Shown one piece after another: positions 8,023 through 17,405 of a DNA stretch of 40,613 nucleotides. The notes under the pieces were generated by a model that worked only from the letters and a program-made list of their open reading frames with translations, was not told the origin of the DNA and made no database searches. A program made the translations under genes and the position numbers. How positions within the stretch are numbered: position 1 is the stretch's first letter; each line of letters starts with the position of its first letter. Source of the DNA: Cognatilysobacter segetis (lineage in GTDB: Bacteria > Pseudomonadota > Gammaproteobacteria > Xanthomonadales > Xanthomonadaceae). The stretch lies in contig NZ_SMRQ01000015.1 of the NCBI RefSeq assembly GCF_004359965.1, positions 1-40,613 of the forward strand, in the 5' to 3' direction.

Positions 8023-9177
8023 TCAGGCGGCCGCGGCACCAAGGCCTTCGTCGGGCGGCGACGCGGCGGCCTTCGGCAGCGGCACGCAGGCCTCGAGCCG
8101 GGTGCCGGCCGCGGAGGATTCGATGCGCAGCTTGCCGCCCAGCGCTTCCAGGCGCTCGCGCATGCCCGACAACCCGTTGCCCGGCGCGATCGCGCCGCCG
8201 CGGCCGTCGTCGGCGATGCAGAGCTTCACCTCGCGCGGTGTCGACGAGAGCGTGACCTCGGCATGCCGCGCACGCGCATGGCGCTGGATGTTGGTCACCG
8301 CCTCGCGCACGGTGAGCGCGAGCACGGTCTCGATCTCCGGCGGCAGCGTGACCGGCGCGAGCGCGTACTGCAGCTCCACCGCATCGGCCTCCAGCAGCAG
8401 CCGCGCCGACGCCAGCTCGGCGCCCAGGCCGGCCGCGCGGATGCCCGTGACCGCGCTGCGCACCTGAGTCAGCGCCTCGCGCGCGACGCGGCTGACCTCG
8501 TCGAGCTCGCGCCGTGCCGCGGCGGGATCGCGCTCGACCAGCTTGCCGGCGAGCTCGGACTTCAGCGCGACCAGCGACAGCGTATGGCCGAGCAGATCGT
8601 GCAGATCGCGGCCGATGCGCTCGCGCTCGGCGAGGGCGGCGAGGCGGCGCACCTCGTCGTGGCTGAGCTTGAGCGCGGTGTCGGCCTGCCTGCGACGGAT
8701 GTAATGCACGTTCATCAGGCCCACCACGAGGCCGACGATCACCGCGTTGAGCACGAACAGCCATGGAAAGCCGAGCCACAGCCAGTACGCGGAGTACAGG
8801 GCGAGCAGGGCGCACATCATCACGATCGCGCGGCGCGGCACCAGGCAGAACGGCACGTAGGCGCAGGCGTAGATGACGTAGCCCTGCGCGCCCGGATTGA
8901 GCGGCGTGATCGCGAAGCCGAGCAGCGCCATCGCCAATGCGCCCCACGGCACCCAGCGCCGGTCGCCGTAATGCACGCGGTGGAACAGCAGCAGGAAGAC
9001 CGCGTAGCTCGCCAGTGTGGGGGCGAGCCAATGCGGAAAGGCCTTCCGGTCCATCAGCGGCACCAGGAAGATCCAGATCGACCACACGAGGTTGAGCCAG
9101 CTCAGCCAGCCGGTGCCCGGTTCCATCAGCCGCAGCAGGGGCGGCCGGCCGGCATCGACGCGCGCGTTCGGAGTCAT
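8023..9177 (-). CDS. DesK-like sensor histidine kinase
   Basis: A 384-residue kinase with hydrophobic segments covering about residues 28-170. The H-box RERIGRDLHDLLGHTLSLVALK is of the HisKA_3 (NarX/DesK) class. The ATPase domain has AVTNIQRHARA, DDGRGG and GNGLSGMRERLEALGG. I chose the start giving MTPNARVDAG because GAGG lies nine bases upstream on the coding strand; an ATG at 9204 would add nine residues. It pairs with the downstream DesR-like regulator. Homologues sense membrane state or membrane-active compounds, so a membrane-disturbance signal is plausible here. Confidence 0.87.
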   Translation of the reverse strand: MTPNARVDAGRPPLLRLMEPGTGWLSWLNLVWSIWIFLVPLMDRKAFPHWLAPTLASYAVFLLLFHRVHYGDRRWVPWGALAMALLGFAITPLNPGAQGYVIYACAYVPFCLVPRRAIVMMCALLALYSAYWLWLGFPWLFVLNAVIVGLVVGLMNVHYIRRRQADTALKLSHDEVRRLAALAERERIGRDLHDLLGHTLSLVALKSELAGKLVERDPAAARRELDEVSRVAREALTQVRSAVTGIRAAGLGAELASARLLLEADAVELQYALAPVTLPPEIETVLALTVREAVTNIQRHARARHAEVTLSSTPREVKLCIADDGRGGAIAPGNGLSGMRERLEALGGKLRIESSAAGTRLEACVPLPKAAASPPDEGLGAAAA

Positions 9178-9219
9178 GGCAAGAGGCCTCGGGTTCGCCG
9201 CCATGATGCCGCAGCGGCC

Positions 9220-9984
9220 TCAGCCGCGCGCCAGCCGTCGGCGTGCGGCCAGGCCGAAGGCGACGCCGTACACCGCCAGCACCGCGACGTGCAGCCCGGT
9301 GCGGCCGTCGCTGGTCGAGCCGACGACCGACAGCGCGATCTGCGCCAGGTGGTGCGCCGGCCACAGCGGCGCGAGCTTCGCGATGATCGGCGGCAGCATG
9401 GAGAGCGGCATCCAGAGCCCGGCGAGGAAGGCCATCGGCAGGTAGATCATGTTGATGATCGCCGGCGCGCCCTGGCCGCTGGCGATGCTGCCCACGTACA
9501 GGCCGATCGCGCAGAACGGCAGCACGCCCAGCATGTCGACGAGCACGAGCGTCACCGCCTGCGCGGGCGAGAGCGACACGTGGCCGAGCGTCATGCCGAT
9601 CACCATCAGCAGCAGCGAGATCACGACGGCGAACACCATCGCCATCGCCATGCGAGAGAGCAGTACCGCGCCGGCCGGCACCGGCTGCGCGCGCTTGAGC
9701 GCCAGAAAACCGCGCTCGCGGTCCATCGCGATCGCCACGCCGAAGCCGAACAGGCCGGGCGCCATCACGCCGAACACGCCGTACGTGGCCAGCAGGTGCG
9801 TGGCGACCTGCGGCCCGCCCTTGTGGTTCAGCAGGATCGCGAACAGCGTGTAGAACATCGGCGGGAACACCAGCGTGGGCACCGCGAACGACGGCGAGCG
9901 CAGCAGGCGCAGGAATTCGTTGCGGGTTTCCAGCCAGTAGGCGCGGGCGCGGTTCGCGCGGGCGGGCAGGGCGACGGCGTTCAT
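9220..9984 (-). CDS. ABC-2 type transporter permease
   Basis: A 254-residue membrane protein with about six hydrophobic spans, for example FAVPTLVFPPMFYTLFAILL, MVFAVVISLLLMVIGM and the segment before PAHHLAQIAL. A conserved DRERGFLALKRAQPVPA loop lies between spans two and three, as in ABC-2 exporters. It starts inside the ATPase stop (ATGA overlap) and is followed by the kinase gene, so the four genes form one operon. One permease gene with one ATPase gene implies a homodimeric permease. The substrate cannot be told; drug or lipid export is typical. Confidence 0.85.
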   Translation of the reverse strand: MNAVALPARANRARAYWLETRNEFLRLLRSPSFAVPTLVFPPMFYTLFAILLNHKGGPQVATHLLATYGVFGVMAPGLFGFGVAIAMDRERGFLALKRAQPVPAGAVLLSRMAMAMVFAVVISLLLMVIGMTLGHVSLSPAQAVTLVLVDMLGVLPFCAIGLYVGSIASGQGAPAIINMIYLPMAFLAGLWMPLSMLPPIIAKLAPLWPAHHLAQIALSVVGSTSDGRTGLHVAVLAVYGVAFGLAARRRLARG

Positions 9985-10883
9985 GCGGCCTCCTTGGTGA
10001 TTTCGACGAAGGCGTCGGCGAGGCCGGCGCGGATGATCTCGAGGTCCGACAGCGTCGGATCCTCGGTGAGCAGGCGGTACACGACGGCTTCCACGGCCTC
10101 GGCGCAGACCTCCAGCCGCTCGCCGTCGTGCACGGCGGACTGCACGCCCGGCCACGCGGCCACGCGCGCCGCCTCCAGTCGCGACCGGCAACGCACGCGT
10201 CGCTGCGAAACGCGCGCGCGGATCTGCGCGACGCTGCCCTGCGCGACCACGCGGCCACCGTTGACCACCACCACGCGATCGGCGAGCGCCTCGGCTTCTT
10301 CCAGGTAATGCGTCGTCAGCACCACGCCCACGCCATCGGCGACCAGCTCGCGGATCGCCGCCCACAGCCTCTGGCGCGCGTCGATGTCGAGCCCAGTGGT
10401 GGGCTCGTCGAGGAACAGCAGGCGCGGCCGGCCGCAGACCGCCATCGCGAACTGCACACGGCGCTGCTGCCCGCCCGACAGTCGCCCGTAGCGGCGCTCG
10501 AGCAGGCCGTCCAGGCCGGCCAGCGCGACGCAGTCGGCGATGCTGCGTGGGTTCGCGTAGTAGCTGCGCGTGACCTCGATGAGTTCGCGCACCTTGAGCG
10601 TCTCGGGGATGCCCGCCGTCTGCAGCATCACGCCGATGCCGGCGCGCGCATCGAGCTCGCGCGGGTCGCGGTCGAACAGCTGCACGCGGCCTTCGTCGGC
10701 GGTCGCGAGCCCGAGCATCAGCGCGATGGACGTCGACTTGCCGGCGCCGTTCGGGCCGAGCAGTGCGAGCACCTCGCCGCCGCGGACCTCCAGGTCCAGC
10801 CCGTCCAGCGCGACGACCGCACCGTAGCGCTTGCGTGCGCCGGCCAGCCGGGCCAGCGGGGACATCGTGATCGTGGAACCCAT
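9981..10883 (-). CDS. ABC transporter ATP-binding protein (ABC-2 partner)
   Basis: A 300-residue ATPase with Walker A GPNGAGKST, signature LSGGQQRRVQ, Walker B LLFLDEPTTGLD and switch His in LTTHYLEEAEALAD. The C-terminal ~70 residues after GRVVAQGSV are the extension seen in CcmA/DrrA-type exporters. The start at 10883 has GGAGAGG four bases upstream. It is the first gene of the left-going operon and reads away from the dyad-rich intergenic region. Confidence 0.9.
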   Translation of the reverse strand: MGSTITMSPLARLAGARKRYGAVVALDGLDLEVRGGEVLALLGPNGAGKSTSIALMLGLATADEGRVQLFDRDPRELDARAGIGVMLQTAGIPETLKVRELIEVTRSYYANPRSIADCVALAGLDGLLERRYGRLSGGQQRRVQFAMAVCGRPRLLFLDEPTTGLDIDARQRLWAAIRELVADGVGVVLTTHYLEEAEALADRVVVVNGGRVVAQGSVAQIRARVSQRRVRCRSRLEAARVAAWPGVQSAVHDGERLEVCAEAVEAVVYRLLTEDPTLSDLEIIRAGLADAFVEITKEAA

Positions 10884-10946
10884 GACGCCTCTCCGAGGGA
10901 ACGTGGCGCCACGATGCGCGCCACGCGGCTCGCGCGGCAGTCGCGG

Positions 10947-10982
10947 CTGTCAGGCATTCCGCATGACAGACGTCAGGTGACG
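10947..10982. promoter_or_regulatory. Cluster of TGAC half-sites between divergent transporter operons
   Basis: CTGTCA (10947-10952) and TGACAG (10964-10969) form an inverted repeat with an 11-base spacer; two further pairs (GC...GC) match inside it. A second small dyad, TGAC-N4-GTCA, lies at 10964-10975, and GTGACG follows at 10977. GTGACG could also be a weak -35 for the right arm, with TAACCT at 11000-11005, spacer 17. The natural candidate binder is the DesR-like regulator. The dyads are seen; the binder is inferred. Confidence 0.5.
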
Positions 10983-11086
10983 CCGGCGGGGCCCGGGTCT
11001 AACCTGCCGCCACGTCGCAGCAGCCCGTCGACCGGCACCCCCCGGACGGTCATGCTGGCGACATCCCACCGTCGTACTGGAATGCG

Positions 11087-12337
11087 ATGAACACGTCCGC
11101 CGACCTGCTGAAGGAACTCCGCATCGACCGCAGCGCACCGCCGCCGCCGACCGGCCGCCGTGGCCTGTGGATCGGCATCGCGATCGGCGTGCTGGCGATC
11201 GGCGGCGGCGCGGCGTGGCTGCTCACGCGCGGCGGTGGTGGCCCCGAGGTGCGCGTGGCCGAGGTCACTGCGGTGGCGCCGGGCACGGGCGCCGCGGTGC
11301 TCGATGCCACGGGCTACGTCGTCGCGCGGCGCATGGCCACCGTGTCGTCGAAGGTGACGGGCAAGGTGCGCGAGGTGCTGATCGAGGAAGGCCAGCATGT
11401 CGACGCCGGCTACGTGATGGCCACGCTCGATCCGATCGATGCCGACGCGCAGCGCGCGCTCGCCGCCTCGCAGGTGGCCGCCGCGCGCAGCCAGATCGCC
11501 AGCGTGCAGGCGCAGCTGCGCGAGGCCGAGGCGAACGCCGCGCGGCTGTCGTCGCTGGTGCGTCAGCAACTGGTGTCGAAGGCGCAGTACGACCAGGCCA
11601 TCGCGCAGCGCGACGCCCTGCGCGCACAGCTCGCGACCGCGCAGCGCAATACCAGCGTGTCGAGCGCGGGCCTGCGCATCGCGCAGCAGGGCGTGGACAA
11701 CACCGTGGTGCGCGCACCGTTCGCCGGCGTCGTCATCGCCAAGGCCGCGCAGCCGGGCGAGATCGTCTCGCCGCTGTCGGCCGGCGGCGGATTCACCCGT
11801 ACCGGCATCGGCACGATCGTCGACATGGACTCGCTGGAAGTCGAGGTCGACGTCGGCGAGGCCTACATCGGCCGCGTCAAGCCGGGCATGCCGGTGGTGT
11901 CGACGCTCAATGCGTATCCGGACTGGAAGATTCCCGGCGAGGTCATCGCGATCATCCCGACGGCCGATCGCGGCAAGGCGACGGTGAAGGTGCGCGTGGG
12001 CTTGGGCCAGCGCGACGCGCGCATCGTGCCGGACATGGGCGTGCGCGTGAGCTTCCTCGAGCGCGAGGCACCGAAGGCCGCGCCGCGCGCGACGGTGCTC
12101 GTGCCGTCGGCGGCGGTCGTTGATGCGGGCGATTCGGCGGTCGCGTACGTCGCCGAGGGCGACGACGCCAAGGCCACGGTCGCGCGCCGCACGCTGAAGC
12201 TCGGCCGCACGCTCGGCGACGACCGCGAGGTGCTCTCGGGCCTGTCCGGCGGCGAGCGCGTCGTGCTCGATCCGCCGGCCGATCTCGCCGACGGTGCGCG
12301 CGTGCGCATCGCCAAAGACAACGCCGGCGCGGAGTAA
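11087..12337 (+). CDS. MacA/HlyD-type periplasmic adaptor
   Basis: A 416-residue membrane fusion protein. It has a short cytoplasmic N-terminus, one TM helix (about 27-46), a biotinyl-lipoyl half-motif (VSSKVTGKVREVLIEEGQHV), a coiled-coil hairpin at about 125-205, the second half-motif (VRAPFAGVVIAKAAQPGEIV) and beta-barrel and membrane-proximal domains. Adaptors like this link an inner-membrane ABC pump to the periplasm or an outer-membrane channel. Downstream come a small membrane protein, an ATPase and two FtsX-type permeases, so a MacAB- or YknXYZ-like system is likely. No outer-membrane TolC gene is in the window. Confidence 0.9.
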   Translation: MNTSADLLKELRIDRSAPPPPTGRRGLWIGIAIGVLAIGGGAAWLLTRGGGGPEVRVAEVTAVAPGTGAAVLDATGYVVARRMATVSSKVTGKVREVLIEEGQHVDAGYVMATLDPIDADAQRALAASQVAAARSQIASVQAQLREAEANAARLSSLVRQQLVSKAQYDQAIAQRDALRAQLATAQRNTSVSSAGLRIAQQGVDNTVVRAPFAGVVIAKAAQPGEIVSPLSAGGGFTRTGIGTIVDMDSLEVEVDVGEAYIGRVKPGMPVVSTLNAYPDWKIPGEVIAIIPTADRGKATVKVRVGLGQRDARIVPDMGVRVSFLEREAPKAAPRATVLVPSAAVVDAGDSAVAYVAEGDDAKATVARRTLKLGRTLGDDREVLSGLSGGERVVLDPPADLADGARVRIAKDNAGAE

Positions 12338-12376
12338 CCGCCCGGTTCCATTCCCCCGCAACACGGAGAGCGCGGC

Positions 12377-12934
12377 ATGAACATGGATCTGGATGCGATG
12401 CAGGCCGACATGCGGCGTGCCTACTGTGGCGGCGGCGCGGGCATGCTCGCCTCGTCGCTGGTGTGGACCGCGGCCGCGCTGGTCGCGATGCGCGGCGATG
12501 CGCAGCACGCGATCTGGACGCTGCTGATTGGCGGCATGTTCATCCATCCGCTCGGCATGCTGTTCGCGAAGCTGGCGGGCCGTTCGGGCATGCACCGTCG
12601 CGATAACCCGCTCGCCTGGCTCGCTGGTGCGTCGACCATCTGGATGATTGCGAGCCTCCCGCTCGCGTACGCCGCGTCGCGGCTGCACGCCGAATGGTTC
12701 TTCGCGGCGATGCTGCTGGTGATCGGCAGCCGCTATCTCGTGTTCGAGACGCTGTACGGCCTGCGCGTCTACCGCGCCTGCGGGTTCGCGCTGCTCGCGG
12801 CGGGGCTGCTGGCGGGCTACCTGCGGCTGCCGCCGTATGCCGGCGCGGCCGCCGGCGCCGCGATCGAGGCGGCGTTCGCCATCCTGATCCTGCTGCGCGA
12901 CCGCGCCGCCGTCGCTGCGACCGGCACCGCCTGA
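12377..12934 (+). CDS. DUF7010-like polytopic membrane protein
   Basis: A 185-residue protein with about six hydrophobic helices. The N-terminal amphipathic stretch (MDLDAMQADMRRAYCGGGAG) is followed by spans near LVWTAAALVAM, WTLLIGGMFIHPLGMLF and IWMIASLPLAYAA, then two to three more. I recognise the pattern as the DUF7010 group, whose function I do not know. It lies between the adaptor and the ATPase on the same strand, with a purine-rich GGAGAG before its ATG. Its position recalls small accessory membrane proteins in Ykn-type operons, so a helper role in the pump is inferred. Confidence 0.7.
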   Translation: MNMDLDAMQADMRRAYCGGGAGMLASSLVWTAAALVAMRGDAQHAIWTLLIGGMFIHPLGMLFAKLAGRSGMHRRDNPLAWLAGASTIWMIASLPLAYAASRLHAEWFFAAMLLVIGSRYLVFETLYGLRVYRACGFALLAAGLLAGYLRLPPYAGAAAGAAIEAAFAILILLRDRAAVAATGTA

Positions 12935-12987
12935 ACCTTCCCGGCGCGACGCGCCGTTCCTCCGTCAGTTCCGACAGGAGTCGTCAT

Positions 12988-13680
<693 letters not shown>

Positions 13681-13729
13681 TCACGGCCGGACGCGCGACC
13701 GCGTCGCCGTCCGCATTGGAGAGGTCGTC

Positions 13730-14890
13730 ATGAAATACCTGCACCTCATCTGGGCTTCGCTGTTCCGCAGCCGCACGCGTACGCTGCTCACGCTGCTGTC
13801 GGTCTTCGTCGCCTTCTTCCTGTTCGGCATGCTCGACTCGGTACGCGTGGCCTTCAATTCGGCCGGAAGCGTCACCGGCGCGAACCGCATGGTCGTGGCC
13901 TCGCGCCTGTCGATCACGCAGATGCTGCCCTACAGCCTGGATTCGCAGATCGCGTCGATCCCCGGCGTTCGCAAGTCGTCGTACGCCGCGTGGTTCGGCG
14001 GCATCTACCGCGATCCCAAGAATTTCTTCCCGAACTTCTCGGTGGGGCCGGGTTATCTCGACCTCTATCCGGAGTTCCAGCTGCCGCCGGCGCAGCGGCG
14101 CGCCTGGGAGGCCGATCGCCAAGGCGCGATCGTCGGCGAGGCGCTGGCGAAGAAGTTCGGCTGGAAGGTCGGCGACACGATCCCGCTGCAGGCGACCATC
14201 TTCCCGACCAAGGGCAGCAACGACTGGCCGCTGAAGCTCGACGGCATCTTCCGCGTCGAGGACGAGAAGCTGAAGGGCCAGGAGCAGGTGCTGTTCTTCC
14301 ACTGGAACTACTTCGACGAGGCCAACGACTACGTCAAGGGACGCGTCGGCTGGTACGTCGTGCAGCTCTCGAGCGCCGGTGCGGCGAACCGCGTGTCGAC
14401 GTCGATCGATGCGCTCAGCGCGAACTCCGACCACGAGACCAAGACGCAGACGGAGGAAGCGTTCAACCAGTCGTTCGCCAAGCAGATCGGCGACATCGGC
14501 CTGATCGTCACCGCGATCATGGGCGCGGTGTTCTTCACCCTGCTGCTGCTCACCGGCAACACGATGGCGCAGGCCGTGCGGGAGCGCATTCCGGAGCTCG
14601 CGGTGCTCAAGACGATCGGCTTCAGCGATCGCAGCGTGCTCGGACTCGTGCTCGGCGAATCGATCCTGCTGGTCTCGCTGGGCGCGCTGCTCGGCCTGTC
14701 GTTCGCGCCGCTGGCGATGAAGGTGGTGACGCGCGGCAGCGGGGGCTTCATCCAGCTGCCGTCGAGCCTGCCGCCGGAGAGCTGGATCGCCGGCCTGCTG
14801 CTGATGCTCGCGTTCGGCGTGCTCGCCGGGCTGCTGCCCGCGCTGCGCGGCATGCGCCTGAACATCGTCGATGCCCTCGCGGGCCGCTGA
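13730..14890 (+). CDS. FtsX-like ABC permease (first of two)
   Basis: A 386-residue permease with the FtsX plan: TM1 near residues 16-36 (LLTLLSVFVAFFLFGML), a large periplasmic domain of about 220 residues, and three C-terminal TM helices starting near LIVTAIMGAVFFTLLLLTG. The coupling segment RERIPELAVLKTIGFS and the end PALRGMRLNIVDALAGR are typical. A GGAG lies just upstream of the ATG. The pair of different FtsX-like genes implies a LolCE-like heterodimer. Confidence 0.88.
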   Translation: MKYLHLIWASLFRSRTRTLLTLLSVFVAFFLFGMLDSVRVAFNSAGSVTGANRMVVASRLSITQMLPYSLDSQIASIPGVRKSSYAAWFGGIYRDPKNFFPNFSVGPGYLDLYPEFQLPPAQRRAWEADRQGAIVGEALAKKFGWKVGDTIPLQATIFPTKGSNDWPLKLDGIFRVEDEKLKGQEQVLFFHWNYFDEANDYVKGRVGWYVVQLSSAGAANRVSTSIDALSANSDHETKTQTEEAFNQSFAKQIGDIGLIVTAIMGAVFFTLLLLTGNTMAQAVRERIPELAVLKTIGFSDRSVLGLVLGESILLVSLGALLGLSFAPLAMKVVTRGSGGFIQLPSSLPPESWIAGLLLMLAFGVLAGLLPALRGMRLNIVDALAGR

Positions 14891-14900
14891 GGAGAACGCC

Positions 14901-16214
14901 ATGCGCATCAGGAAATTCTTGGGAAACCTCGGCACCGGGCTGCTGCTCGTCGCGATGCTGGTGGTGTGGGGCGTGCTGCCGTGGTTCGCGGTGGTCGCGC
15001 TGGCACTGCTGATGGCCGGCTGGCTGTTCGGCACGCGCGGTGGCCGGCTCGCACTGGCGGCGACGCAGGTCGGCATCGCCGGGCTGCCGCAACGGCTCGG
15101 CGCGTCGTCGGTCGTCGTGGTGGGCATCGCCGGCGTGGTGGGCGTGCTCGTGGCGATGCTCGCGATGGGCGAGGGCTTCCGCGCCACGCTCGCCAGCACC
15201 GGCGGCAACGACACCGCGATCGTGTTGCGTGGCGGCTCTCAGGCCGAGACCAACTCGGTGATCACGCGCGACCAGGTGCCGCTGCTCGAATCGCTCGACG
15301 GCATCGCGCGCGGTCCCGACGGGCGCGCGCTGGTGTCGGCCGAGCTCTCGCAGGTGGTGAACCTGCCCACGCGCGCCGACGGCACCGATGCGAACGTGCA
15401 GTTCCGCGGCGTCGGGCCGTTGGCCTGGGCGCTGCGACCGAAGCTGAAGATCGTCGAAGGTCGGCGGTTCACCCCGGGCCTGCGCGAGATCGTCGTCGGC
15501 CGCGGCGCGCAGACGCAGTTCCGCGGGCTGGAGGTCGGGCGCACGCTGAAGCTCGCCAACCAGATGTGGACCGTGGTCGGCGTGTTCCGGTCGGGCGACT
15601 CGCACGACTCCGAACTGTGGGCCGACGTCGACGTGCTCGGGCCGGCGTACCAGCGCCAGGCCTACCAGTCGGTGACCGTGAAGCTCGACGGGAAGACCGG
15701 CTTCAAGCGCCTGAAGGCCGCGCTCGCCGGCGACCCGCGGCTCAAGCTCGACGTGCTCACCACGCACGACTACTACGCCAAGCAGTCCGAGCGCCTGTCG
15801 ACGGTCCTCAGCATCCTGGGCCGCGTGATCGGCGCGATCATGGCACTCGGTGCGGCGTTCGGCGCGCTCAACTCGATGTACGCCGCGGTGGCGGGCCGCG
15901 CCCGCGAGATCGCTACCCTGCGTGCGCTCGGCTTCCGCGGCCTGCCGGTGGTCACCGCGGTGATGCTGGAGACGATGCTGCTCGCGCTGATCGGCGGCGC
16001 GATCGGCGCGGCGATCGCATGGCTGCTGTTCAACGGCCACTCGGTGTCGACGCTGGGCAACAACTTCAGCCAGGTCGTGTTCCAGTTCCGCGTTTCGCCG
16101 GAGCTGCTATGGACCGGCGTGAAGTGGGCGCTGGGCATCGGCCTGGTCGGCGGCCTGTTTCCCGCGCTGCGTGCCGCGCGGATGGAAGTGACCGACGCGC
16201 TACGCGCGCAGTGA
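14901..16214 (+). CDS. FtsX-like ABC permease (second of two), extended N-terminus
   Basis: A 437-residue permease. After a short basic start it has an additional hydrophobic stretch (about residues 10-43) before the usual FtsX TM1 at about 70-95. A MacB-type periplasmic domain follows, then three C-terminal helices and the coupling segment GRAREIATLRALGF. It ends PALRAARMEVTDALRAQ. I chose ATG 14901 because GAGGAG lies six bases upstream; an in-frame start at 14871 lies inside the previous gene. The stop is six bases from the end of the convergent yedA-like gene. Confidence 0.87.
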   Translation: MRIRKFLGNLGTGLLLVAMLVVWGVLPWFAVVALALLMAGWLFGTRGGRLALAATQVGIAGLPQRLGASSVVVVGIAGVVGVLVAMLAMGEGFRATLASTGGNDTAIVLRGGSQAETNSVITRDQVPLLESLDGIARGPDGRALVSAELSQVVNLPTRADGTDANVQFRGVGPLAWALRPKLKIVEGRRFTPGLREIVVGRGAQTQFRGLEVGRTLKLANQMWTVVGVFRSGDSHDSELWADVDVLGPAYQRQAYQSVTVKLDGKTGFKRLKAALAGDPRLKLDVLTTHDYYAKQSERLSTVLSILGRVIGAIMALGAAFGALNSMYAAVAGRAREIATLRALGFRGLPVVTAVMLETMLLALIGGAIGAAIAWLLFNGHSVSTLGNNFSQVVFQFRVSPELLWTGVKWALGIGLVGGLFPALRAARMEVTDALRAQ

Positions 16215-16220
16215 TCGGGA

Positions 16221-17159
16221 TTACGCCGGCGGTTCGCTCGGAGCAGCGGCCGCCGGCGTTTCCGCCGGTTTCGCGCCGCGCGCCTTCGCCAGCGTGATCA
16301 CCACCACGCCGGCGAGGATCACCGCCATCGCACCCACCGTCTGCGCGGTGAAGTGTTCGCCGCCGAGCAACGCGCCGAAGACCACCGCCAGCGGCGGATT
16401 GACGTAGGCATAGCTGGTCGCGAGCGCGGGGCGCACGTGGTGCAGCAGCCAGATGTACGCGGTGAAGCCGAAGATGCTGCCGGCGACGACGAGGTAGAGC
16501 ATCGCCATCGTCGACGACAGGCTCGGCACGGCGGCGAAGCGCTCGCCGTGCAGCACGCCGGCGAGCAGCATCCACAGGCTGCCGACCAGCATCTGTCCGC
16601 TGGCGGACATGAAGGGCTCGGGCAGGTCCTGGTCGCGGCTCCAGATCGAGCCCCAGGCCCAGGCGATCGGCGCGATGGTCAGGCAGACCAGGCCGAGCGT
16701 CGATCCGCGCAACTCGCTGCCTGCGTTGAGCCAGACCACGCCGAGGAAGCCGACCACCAGGCCGACCCATTCCACGCGCGACGGATGCCGGCCGCGCAGC
16801 ATCGCGAACACGCCCGCGAACAGCGGCATCGAGGCCACCGCGATCGCGGCGAGGCCGGAACCCACCTGCGTCTCGGCGAGGTTCACCAGCCCGTTCGACA
16901 GCAGCACCATGAAGAGCGAGAGCACGACGAGCGTGCGCCACTGTTTCGCGGTCGGTGGCGTCGCGCCGCGCAGGCGCAGCACCACGAACATCAACGCACC
17001 CGCGATCGACATGCGCGCGGCGCCGAGGAAGAACGGCGGCCAGCCCTGCAGCGCGAAGCGGATCGCAAGGTAGGTCGAGCCCCACAGCACATAGAGCGAG
17101 CCGAGCGCCGAGGCGACGGCAAGCGGGGACGGCGCGCGCGGGACGGCGGCGGTGCTCAT
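16221..17159 (-). CDS. yedA: EamA-family exporter, YedA-like
   Basis: A 312-residue drug/metabolite transporter with two EamA repeats and about ten TM helices. It closely follows E. coli YedA as I remember it: LYVLWGSTYLAIRFALQGWPP, LVNLAETQVGSGLAAIAVASMPLF, WVGLVVGFLGVVWLN, and SYAYVNPPLAVVFGALLGGE. The start follows the family N-terminus; GGAA a few bases upstream is a poor Shine-Dalgarno. A longer in-frame extension to 17615 is Arg-rich and rejected. The substrate is unknown. It ends against the FtsX operon with a six-base gap, so it is a separate transcription unit. Confidence 0.85.
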   Translation of the reverse strand: MSTAAVPRAPSPLAVASALGSLYVLWGSTYLAIRFALQGWPPFFLGAARMSIAGALMFVVLRLRGATPPTAKQWRTLVVLSLFMVLLSNGLVNLAETQVGSGLAAIAVASMPLFAGVFAMLRGRHPSRVEWVGLVVGFLGVVWLNAGSELRGSTLGLVCLTIAPIAWAWGSIWSRDQDLPEPFMSASGQMLVGSLWMLLAGVLHGERFAAVPSLSSTMAMLYLVVAGSIFGFTAYIWLLHHVRPALATSYAYVNPPLAVVFGALLGGEHFTAQTVGAMAVILAGVVVITLAKARGAKPAETPAAAAPSEPPA

Positions 17160-17405
17160 CGGGATTCCGGTCAGGGCCGCGGGCGGCGGGTCGCACAGCG
17201 TAGCGACTGGGACGCGGCGACGCGCGGGCGGGTCACGTCGGCGCGGGGCAGCGAGCTCGGCCACGCGTCGGATCCGCGGCGCGCAGGCTTCAGCTGCGTT
17301 AACGGCCGTAGCCCGTCCGCGTGTTGAGCGGCAGCGGGTGCGATCGGTAGGGTGTGTGTCGACACTGCGTGAAGCCGGCACCGCCGGCGGGGAAGCGTTT
17401 CCGTG

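Noticed and set aside
17299..17345. GCCGTTAA on the - strand before the yedA-like gene, resembling the FliA -10
   Set aside because: The nearest -35-like TCAAC is 16 bases away instead of 14 and mismatches; too weak to call.
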